Shown in pieces: positions 4,022 to 10,642 of a stretch of DNA of 10,642 bases (the stretch's first letter is position 1; every line of letters starts with the position of its first letter). The notes under the pieces were generated by a model, which saw nothing but the letters and a program-made list of their open reading frames with translations, had not been told where the DNA came from and made no database searches. The position numbers and the translations under genes were made by a program. The stretch comes from Cellvibrionales bacterium (GTDB lineage Bacteria > Pseudomonadota > Gammaproteobacteria > Pseudomonadales > JAHEGP01). The DNA is taken from NCBI GenBank assembly GCA_024645065.1, contig JAHEGP010000091.1, positions 1-10,642 on the forward strand, read 5' to 3'.

Positions 4022-7000
4022 ATGGCTTATTCGTATACTGAGAGAAAGCGCATCCGCAAGGATTTCGGCAAGTTGCCGCACGTGATGGATGTTCCCTTTC
4101 TACTATCCATTCAACTTGATTCCTATCGCAATTTTACCCAGGACAATGTCGATCCGGCGGCACGGCGCGACATTGGCCTGCATGCGGCTTTTAAGTCGGT
4201 TTTCCCCATCGTCAGCTATTCCGGCAACGCGGCCCTGGAGTATGTGGATTACAAGCTGGGCCAACCCCATTTCGACGTCAAGGAGTGCCAGCTACGCGGT
4301 GTGACCTATGCTGCGCCGCTGCGGGTTCGAGTGCGCTTGATCATCTATGATCGCGAATCCTCGAACAAAGCCATTAAGGACATCAAGGAGCAGGAAGTGT
4401 ACATGGGGGAAATCCCCCTGATGACCGAGAACGGCACCTTCGTCATCAATGGCACCGAGAGGGTCATCGTTTCCCAGCTGCACCGCTCGCCGGGCGTGTT
4501 TTTTGACCATGACAAGGGTAAAACCCACTCGTCGGGTAAACTGCTTTACTCCGCTCGGGTTATTCCCTACCGAGGCTCCTGGCTTGATTTCGAGTTCGAC
4601 CCCAAAGACCTGGTTTTTGTTCGCATCGATCGTCGGCGCAAGCTGCCTGCTACCATTCTTCTGCGGGCCCTGGGTTACAGCTCCCAGGAAATGCTGGAGA
4701 TGTTCTTCGAAACCAATATTTTTAATGCCAGCAAGGATGGTACTTTCACCCTCGACCTGATCCCGTCGCGCTTGCGTGGGGAAGTGGCCGCTTTCCCTAT
4801 TGAGGACAAGGGCGGTATGGTGATTGTCGAGGAGGGGCGCAGGATTACCGCCCGCCATATTCGCCAGATGGAAAAGGCCGGCCTGGATAAGCTTGAAGTG
4901 CCTGCCGACTATTTGATGGGGCTGGCTTTGGCGCGTGATATCCCCGACCCCGATGGTGGTGAGGAGCTGCTATTCGAATGTAACACCGAGCTGACCGTGG
5001 AGGTCATAGAGGCGCTGCGGGAGAAGGGTATCTCCCGGATCGAGACGCTCTATGTCAACGACCTGGATTGTGGGCCGTTTATTTCTGATACCCTGCGCAC
5101 CGATATCACCCGCACCCGTCTGGAAGCCCTGGTGGAAATCTATCGCATGATGCGCCCTGGTGAGCCACCGACCAAGGAGGCCGCGGAAAATCTGTTTGGC
5201 AACCTGTTTTTCACCCTCGAACGCTACGATTTGTCCGCGGTCGGTCGGATGAAATTCAATCGCCGCCTCGGGCGGGAAGAATTCGAGGGCGAGGGTACGC
5301 TGGACAAGGAAGATATTGTGGCTGTGCTCAAGGCGCTGGTCGATATCCGCAACGGCAAAGGGGTGGTCGATGACATTGACCACCTGGGTAATCGCCGGGT
5401 GCGCTCGGTCGGTGAAATGGCAGAAAACCAGTTTCGTGTCGGCGTGGTGCGAGTTGAGAGAGCGGTCAAGGAGCGCTTGTCAATGGCTGAGAGTGAAGGC
5501 CTGATGCCCCAGGACCTGATCAACGCCAAGCCGGTTGCGGCAGCCGTCAAGGAGTTTTTTGGCTCCAGCCAGTTATCCCAGTTCATGGACCAGAACAACC
5601 CGTTGTCAGAAGTCACGCACAAGCGTCGCGTTTCGGCCCTTGGGCCAGGTGGACTCACGCGTGAGCGCGCCGGGTTTGAGGTGCGTGATGTGCACCCGAC
5701 CCACTATGGCCGGGTGTGTCCCATCGAAACGCCTGAAGGCCCTAACATCGGTTTGATCAACTCGCTGTCTATCTATGCCAGGGCGAATGAATACGGATTC
5801 CTCGAGAGCCCCTATCGCAGGGTTGTAGACAGTCGTCTGAGCGATGAGTTCGAGTACCTGTCGGCGATCAACGAAGGGGAGCATGTCATCGCCCAGGCCT
5901 CCGCCGCGGTCGATGATGGCAACCGTCTTAGTGATGACCTGGTTGCAGTGCGGCACATGAATGAATTCACCGTCAAGCCGCCTGAAGACGTCGACTTTAT
6001 CGACGTGTCAGCAAAGCAGGTGGTGTCGGTGGCGGCAGCGCTCATTCCTTTCCTCGAGCACGATGACGCCAACCGTGCTTTGATGGGCTCGAACATGCAA
6101 CGCCAGGCGGTGCCCACGTTAACCGCGGAGAAGCCGCTGGTTGGTACCGGTATAGAGCGTATCGTTGCCCGGGATTCCGGGGTCTGCGTCGTGGCGAAGC
6201 GTGGTGGTGTGGTCGACAGTGTTGATGCTGCGCGTATCGTCATCCGGGTTAGCGAAGACGAGATTGGTGATGGCACCGGGGTCGATATTTACAACCTGGT
6301 CAAGTACACCCGCTCCAACCAGAACACCTGTATTAACCAGCGCTCGATGGTCAAGCGGGGTGACGAAATCGCTCGCGGCGATATCCTGGCTGACGGGCCC
6401 TCCGTTGACCGCGGAGAGTTGGCGCTCGGCCAGAACATGCGCATTGCCTTTATGCCCTGGAACGGATACAACTTCGAGGATTCCATCCTGGTATCTGAAC
6501 GGGTGGTAAAGGAGGATCGATTCACCACCATCCATATTCAGGAGCTGACCTGTATCGCGCGGGACACCAAGCTCGGGGCCGAAGAGATCACGGCCGATAT
6601 TCCCAATGTTGGCGAAACAGCGCTGAGCAAGCTGGACGAGTCGGGGATTGTGTATATCGGCGCCGAGGTCAACGCGGGTGATATCCTGGTCGGCAAGGTC
6701 ACCCCGAAGGGTGAGACCCAGCTGACTCCCGAAGAGAAATTGCTGCGGGCAATATTTGGTGAGAAGGCTTCTGATGTCAAGGACACCTCCCAGCGCGTGC
6801 CTTCCAGCACCAAGGGTACAGTCATTGATGTTCAGGTATTCACACGCGATGGCCTGAAGAAAGACCAGCGCGCCCTGGAGATCGAGAAACAGCAACTCGA
6901 CCAGTTCCGCAAGGACCTCAACGAAGAGTATCGCATTGTCGAAACCGCGTCGTTTGATCGCCTGGTCAAGGTACTGGCTGGTCAGGTCATCGTGGCAGGG

Positions 7001-8122
7001 CCTGGCGTCAAGAAGGGCTCCAAGCTGAGTTCGAACGAGCTGGCGAAGGTCGAGCAACGTGATTGGTTCAAGATGCGGTTTGCTGAAGACAAGAATAATG
7101 AGCTGCTGGAAAGCACCGAACGCAACCTCGAGGAGTTGCGCAAGGCGCTGGATGCGCGCTTCGAAGACAAAAAGCAGAAGCTGCAAAGTGGAGACGACCT
7201 GGCTCCTGGCGTATTGAAAATCGTCAAGGTATACCTGGCGGTCAAGCGCCGTATCCAGCCCGGGGACAAAATGGCAGGGCGGCATGGAAACAAGGGTGTC
7301 ATCTCGGTGATCATGCCGGAGGAAGACATGCCTTTTGACGAAAATGGCGAGCCTGTCGATATCGTATTGAACCCGCTGGGCGTGCCGTCGCGAATGAACG
7401 TCGGGCAAATTCTTGAAACCCACCTCGGCCTGGCGGCCAAGGGGCTTGGAGTCAAGATTGACACAATGCTGCGGGAACAGCGCGCCGCCGCACAAGTGCG
7501 TAAGTTCCTCGACGAGATTTACAGCTTCGGCGAAAGCGACGAGGTGCAGGAACTGAGCAGCCTGAGCGACGACGAGGTGCTTGAGTTGGCAGACAACCTG
7601 CGCGCTGGGGTGCCGATGGCAACCCCCGTATTTGACGGTGCGCGCGAGTCGGAAATCAAGGACCTGCTCGAGTTGGCGGGATACAAGCATGAGGATGGCA
7701 GCCCTAATACCACTGGCCAGTTGGTGTTGTTTGATGGCCGCACCGGTGAGCGCTTCGAACGCCCGGTCACAGTCGGTTATATGTACATGCTTAAACTGAA
7801 CCACCTGATCGACGACAAGATGCATGCGCGATCAACGGGTTCCTACAGCCTGGTAACCCAGCAACCGCTGGGCGGTAAGGCGCAATTTGGTGGCCAGCGC
7901 TTCGGTGAGATGGAGGTGTGGGCACTGGAAGCCTACGGTGCCGCCTACACCCTGCAGGAAATGCTGACCGTTAAGTCAGACGATGTGAATGGTCGTACCA
8001 AGATGTATAAAAACATCGTTGACGACGATCATCGAATGGATCCGGGCATGCCGGAGTCCTTTAACGTGCTGTTGAAGGAAATTCGTTCGCTGGGCATTGA
8101 TATCGATTTGGAGTCCGACTAG
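4022..8122 (+). CDS. rpoB: DNA-directed RNA polymerase subunit beta
   Basis: RpoB is the second largest subunit of RNA polymerase; with RpoC it forms the active centre and the DNA and RNA channels. The intact 1366-residue frame compares with 1342 in E. coli and about 1357 in Pseudomonas, so it carries both gamma-type lineage insertions. It opens SYTERKRIRKDFGKL. The rifampicin region is at residues 514-540, with wild-type residues at the classic resistance positions Q520, D523, H533 and S538 (E. coli 513, 516, 526, 531). VCPIETPEGPNIGLI follows. NFEDSI places E819 and D820 near the catalytic centre. KMAGRHGNKG gives the conserved lysines K1083 and K1091, and QQPLGGKAQFGGQRFGEMEV lies in the C-terminal clamp and switch part. 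The ATG at 4022 has GGGGA five bases upstream. An 84-base gap separates it from rpoC. Confidence 0.99.
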   Translation: MAYSYTERKRIRKDFGKLPHVMDVPFLLSIQLDSYRNFTQDNVDPAARRDIGLHAAFKSVFPIVSYSGNAALEYVDYKLGQPHFDVKECQLRGVTYAAPLRVRVRLIIYDRESSNKAIKDIKEQEVYMGEIPLMTENGTFVINGTERVIVSQLHRSPGVFFDHDKGKTHSSGKLLYSARVIPYRGSWLDFEFDPKDLVFVRIDRRRKLPATILLRALGYSSQEMLEMFFETNIFNASKDGTFTLDLIPSRLRGEVAAFPIEDKGGMVIVEEGRRITARHIRQMEKAGLDKLEVPADYLMGLALARDIPDPDGGEELLFECNTELTVEVIEALREKGISRIETLYVNDLDCGPFISDTLRTDITRTRLEALVEIYRMMRPGEPPTKEAAENLFGNLFFTLERYDLSAVGRMKFNRRLGREEFEGEGTLDKEDIVAVLKALVDIRNGKGVVDDIDHLGNRRVRSVGEMAENQFRVGVVRVERAVKERLSMAESEGLMPQDLINAKPVAAAVKEFFGSSQLSQFMDQNNPLSEVTHKRRVSALGPGGLTRERAGFEVRDVHPTHYGRVCPIETPEGPNIGLINSLSIYARANEYGFLESPYRRVVDSRLSDEFEYLSAINEGEHVIAQASAAVDDGNRLSDDLVAVRHMNEFTVKPPEDVDFIDVSAKQVVSVAAALIPFLEHDDANRALMGSNMQRQAVPTLTAEKPLVGTGIERIVARDSGVCVVAKRGGVVDSVDAARIVIRVSEDEIGDGTGVDIYNLVKYTRSNQNTCINQRSMVKRGDEIARGDILADGPSVDRGELALGQNMRIAFMPWNGYNFEDSILVSERVVKEDRFTTIHIQELTCIARDTKLGAEEITADIPNVGETALSKLDESGIVYIGAEVNAGDILVGKVTPKGETQLTPEEKLLRAIFGEKASDVKDTSQRVPSSTKGTVIDVQVFTRDGLKKDQRALEIEKQQLDQFRKDLNEEYRIVETASFDRLVKVLAGQVIVAGPGVKKGSKLSSNELAKVEQRDWFKMRFAEDKNNELLESTERNLEELRKALDARFEDKKQKLQSGDDLAPGVLKIVKVYLAVKRRIQPGDKMAGRHGNKGVISVIMPEEDMPFDENGEPVDIVLNPLGVPSRMNVGQILETHLGLAAKGLGVKIDTMLREQRAAAQVRKFLDEIYSFGESDEVQELSSLSDDEVLELADNLRAGVPMATPVFDGARESEIKDLLELAGYKHEDGSPNTTGQLVLFDGRTGERFERPVTVGYMYMLKLNHLIDDKMHARSTGSYSLVTQQPLGGKAQFGGQRFGEMEVWALEAYGAAYTLQEMLTVKSDDVNGRTKMYKNIVDDDHRMDPGMPESFNVLLKEIRSLGIDIDLESD

Positions 8123-8155
8123 ATCATCGTCATGACTGTTGGGTAATGCATAAGC

Positions 8156-8180
8156 GGGCCGGGCTGAACGCAGCCGGCCC
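8156..8180 (+). other. GC-rich hairpin between rpoB and rpoC
   Basis: GGGCCG (8156-8161) with CGGCCC (8175-8180), and GCTG (8163-8166) with CAGC (8171-8174), form ten base pairs with one bulged G around the loop AACG. No T run follows, so it should not terminate transcription. It ends fourteen bases before the rpoC ribosome binding site. It could slow ribosomes or nucleases, or help tune beta' to beta production; these roles are inferred. Confidence 0.65.
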
Positions 8181-8194
8181 TGGAAACACCGAGC

Positions 8195-8209
8195 GGAGGA
8201 AGTGCCTTG
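8195..8209 (+). promoter_or_regulatory. Ribosome binding site fixing the TTG start of rpoC
   Basis: GGAGGA at 8195-8200 is a near-perfect Shine-Dalgarno sequence six bases before the TTG at 8207. No ATG or GTG lies in frame between it and the conserved N-terminus, so TTG must be the start codon. Confidence 0.85.
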
Positions 8210-10642
8210 AAAGACTTACTTAACTTACTGAAGTCCCAGGGACAAACCGAAGAATTTGACGCCATTCGTATTGGCTTGGCTTCTCCGGAATTGATTCGAT
8301 CATGGTCTTACGGCGAGGTCAAAAAGCCGGAGACTATCAATTATCGTACCTTCAAGCCCGAGCGCGACGGTCTCTTCTGTGCCAAGATTTTTGGCCCGGT
8401 TAAAGACTACGAGTGCCTCTGCGGCAAATACAAGCGCCTCAAGCACCGCGGTGTGATCTGCGAGAAGTGCGGCGTGGAAGTGGCGCTGTCAAAGGTGCGG
8501 CGCGAGCGGATGGGCCACATCGAACTGGCCAGCCCGGTTGCCCACATCTGGTTTTTGAAGTCCCTGCCCAGCCGCATAGGCTTGTTGCTGGACATGACCC
8601 TGCGGGATATCGAGCGCATCCTGTACTTTGAATCCTATGTTGTGACAGACCCCGGCATGACCACGCTGACGCTGGGCTCTCTGCTGACGGATGACGAGTA
8701 CTACACTGCGATGGAAGAGTATGGTGACGAGTTTGTCGCCAAGATGGGCGCCGAGGCGATCAAGGAGTTGCTCAACAACATCAACCTGGAGGAAGAAATT
8801 CGCGAGATCCGCGAGGAAATTCCCCAGACCAATTCCGAGACAAAGATCAAGAAACTGTCCAAGCGGGTAAAACTGATGGAGGCATTCGTGTCTTCAGGCA
8901 ACGATCCGGAATGGATGATTCTGACGGTCTTGCCGGTATTGCCGCCGGATCTCAGGCCACTGGTCGCACTTGATGGTGGCCGCTTCGCCACCTCCGACCT
9001 GAATGATCTCTACCGTCGTGTGATCAACCGCAACAACCGCCTGAAGCGTCTGCTGGACCTCAATGCACCGGATATCATTGTCCGCAACGAAAAGCGCATG
9101 CTGCAGGAGTCGGTCGATGCTTTGCTGGACAACGGTCGCCGCGGTCGCGCTATTACCGGATCCAACAAACGGCCGCTGAAATCCCTGGCCGATATGATCA
9201 AGGGTAAGCAAGGGCGTTTCCGCCAGAACCTGCTGGGTAAGCGTGTCGATTACTCCGGGCGCTCGGTTATCGTGGTGGGCCCGACCCTCAAGTTGCACCA
9301 GTGTGGCCTGCCCAAGAAAATGGCTCTGGAACTGTTCAAGCCGTTTATTTACAGCAAGCTCGAACATCGGGGCCTGGCGACTACCATCAAGGCCGCCAAG
9401 AAGATGGTGGAGCGCGAGCCGCCGGAAGTATGGGATATCCTTGCCGGCGTCATCCGCGAACATCCGGTCATGCTCAATCGTGCACCGACTCTGCACCGAC
9501 TTGGAATACAGGCTTTTGAGCCGGTCTTGATCGAGGGCAAGGCGATCCAGCTGCATCCTTTGGTTTGTGCCGCGTATAACGCAGACTTCGACGGTGACCA
9601 GATGGCGGTGCATGTGCCGCTGACCCTGGAAGCTCAGCTCGAAGCTCGGGCCCTGATGATGTCGACCAACAATATCCTGTCGCCCGCCAACGGCGAGCCG
9701 ATCATCGTGCCCTCCCAGGACGTGGTGTTGGGCCTCTATTGGATGACCCGCGAGCGTATCAACGCTCCGGGAGAAGGCATGGCGTTCGCTGATGTTCAGG
9801 AGGTCTCCCGCGCCTACGGTGCCGGCAAGGCCCATCTGCAGGCAAAAATCAAGGTTCGCGTCACTGAGGTGGACTTCGACGGCGAAGGCAATCGGGTTGA
9901 AAAAACCGAGCTCAAGCTAACCACTGTGGGCCGCGCGCTGTTGTGGGAAATCGTACCAGATGGCCTGCCCTTCGAGCTGATTGACCAGAACATGGGGAAA
10001 AAGGCTATTTCCAGGGCCCTCAATGAGTGCTATCGCAAGGTAGGCCTCAAAGCCACCGTTATATTTGCCGACCAGTTGATGTACACCGGCTTTGAATACT
10101 CGACCCGGTCCGGTAGTTCGATCGGAGTCAACGACTTTGCGATTCCGGATGCCAAGGCGCAGATCATCGCTGATGCCGAAGCTGAGGTGAAGGAGATCGA
10201 AGACCAGTTTGCGTCAGGTCTGGTGACCCAGGGCGAGAAGTACAACAAGGTTATCGATATCTGGTCGCGTGCCAACGATTTGGTCTCCAAGTCCATGATG
10301 GAGGGCATTTCGAAAGAGAGTGTTGTCAACCGTGACGGCGAGGATGAAGAGCAGCCTTCCTTCAACTCGGTCTATATCTACGCTGATTCGGGAGCGCGGG
10401 GTTCCCCTGCACAGATTCGGCAGTTGGCGGGCATGCGTGGCCTGATGGCGAAGCCCGACGGCTCGATCATCGAGACGCCCATCACCGCTAATTTCCGTGA
10501 GGGGCTCAACGTTCTGCAGTATTTTATATCCACCCACGGTGCTCGCAAAGGGCTGGCGGATACCGCGCTGAAGACGGCTAATTCGGGATACCTGACCCGG
10601 CGCCTGGTCGATGTGGCCCAGGATCTGGTGGTGACCGAAGTC
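8207..10642 (+). CDS. rpoC: DNA-directed RNA polymerase subunit beta' (5' part)
   Basis: RpoC is the largest polymerase subunit and carries the catalytic aspartates. The frame is open from a TTG start to the window edge: 812 codons of about 1400, truncated only by the window. The translation begins MKDLLNLLKSQ, the family start. Motifs fall at the E. coli residue numbers: the first zinc site C70, C72, C85, C88; the sigma-binding clamp coiled coil from L265 (NDLYRRVINRNNRLKRLL); and the Mg-binding NADFDGD with D460, D462, D464. The bridge helix region follows at the end (ARKGLADTALKTANSGY, near 780-797). The window stops about two residues before the expected first cysteine of the second zinc site, so the trigger loop is outside. 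It is cotranscribed with rpoB. Confidence 0.98.
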   Translation, partial: MKDLLNLLKSQGQTEEFDAIRIGLASPELIRSWSYGEVKKPETINYRTFKPERDGLFCAKIFGPVKDYECLCGKYKRLKHRGVICEKCGVEVALSKVRRERMGHIELASPVAHIWFLKSLPSRIGLLLDMTLRDIERILYFESYVVTDPGMTTLTLGSLLTDDEYYTAMEEYGDEFVAKMGAEAIKELLNNINLEEEIREIREEIPQTNSETKIKKLSKRVKLMEAFVSSGNDPEWMILTVLPVLPPDLRPLVALDGGRFATSDLNDLYRRVINRNNRLKRLLDLNAPDIIVRNEKRMLQESVDALLDNGRRGRAITGSNKRPLKSLADMIKGKQGRFRQNLLGKRVDYSGRSVIVVGPTLKLHQCGLPKKMALELFKPFIYSKLEHRGLATTIKAAKKMVEREPPEVWDILAGVIREHPVMLNRAPTLHRLGIQAFEPVLIEGKAIQLHPLVCAAYNADFDGDQMAVHVPLTLEAQLEARALMMSTNNILSPANGEPIIVPSQDVVLGLYWMTRERINAPGEGMAFADVQEVSRAYGAGKAHLQAKIKVRVTEVDFDGEGNRVEKTELKLTTVGRALLWEIVPDGLPFELIDQNMGKKAISRALNECYRKVGLKATVIFADQLMYTGFEYSTRSGSSIGVNDFAIPDAKAQIIADAEAEVKEIEDQFASGLVTQGEKYNKVIDIWSRANDLVSKSMMEGISKESVVNRDGEDEEQPSFNSVYIYADSGARGSPAQIRQLAGMRGLMAKPDGSIIETPITANFREGLNVLQYFISTHGARKGLADTALKTANSGYLTRRLVDVAQDLVVTEV

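Noticed and set aside
5561..5641. Possible rifampicin-resistance changes in rpoB
   Set aside because: Residues at the classic positions (Q520, D523, H533, S538) are wild type; the only differences from E. coli in this stretch are conservative Ile to Val changes.
6119..7825. A 568-codon open frame on the minus strand within rpoB
   Set aside because: It lies wholly antisense to the intact, strongly conserved rpoB frame, its translation shows no recognisable domain, and long antisense frames are common opposite codon-biased genes.
8894..9835. A 313-codon minus-strand frame inside rpoC
   Set aside because: It is antisense to the conserved clamp and catalytic part of rpoC; no motif or ribosome binding site supports it.

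Overview
The window is a core housekeeping locus of a gammaproteobacterium: one unidirectional cluster on the + strand that reads tRNA-Trp, secE, nusG, rplK, rplA, rplJ, rplL, rpoB, rpoC. The gene order, the three-membrane-segment form of SecE, the L10 leader with a kink-turn, and close RpoB/RpoC similarity to the Pseudomonas and E. coli proteins (no net length difference from E. coli beta' up to residue 812) all point to Gammaproteobacteria. A tRNA-Trp gene directly before secE, and wording such as MKDLLNLLKSQ at the RpoC start, resemble Pseudomonas and its relatives more than E. coli. Genus cannot be assigned from this window; a Pseudomonadales/Cellvibrionales-type marine or environmental bacterium is only a guess.

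Layout: 1-71 is untranslated spacer with one hairpin, probably downstream of a tuf gene that lies outside the window. 72-147 is tRNA-Trp (anticodon CCA, CCA tail encoded). 200-568 secE and 578-1111 nusG form the protein-export and transcription-elongation pair. A 172-base leader with long-range pairing and an L1-site-like element precedes rplK-rplA (1284-2411), whose coding regions abut. A 303-base leader that folds as a typical L10 leader precedes rplJ-rplL (2715-3659). A 362-base spacer with an attenuator-like hairpin separates rplL from rpoB (4022-8122). An 84-base spacer with a strong GC hairpin precedes rpoC, which starts at a TTG (8207) and runs off the right end at codon 812.

The genes couple the two central machines of expression. 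RpoB and RpoC make up the RNA polymerase catalytic core, NusG joins it to the ribosome or Rho, and L11, L1, L10 and L7/L12 build the mobile stalks of the 50S subunit. SecE anchors the SecY translocon. The untranslated gaps carry nearly all the regulatory information: L1 feedback (inferred), L10 feedback (well supported), and attenuation that sets the ratio of ribosomal protein to polymerase.

I found no mobile element, CRISPR array, prophage or unknown gene. No wholly new system is visible. The points worth a second look are the RNA structures in the intergenic leaders, in particular mutually exclusive pairings in the rplK and rplJ leaders and a cluster of complementary half-sites before rpoB.
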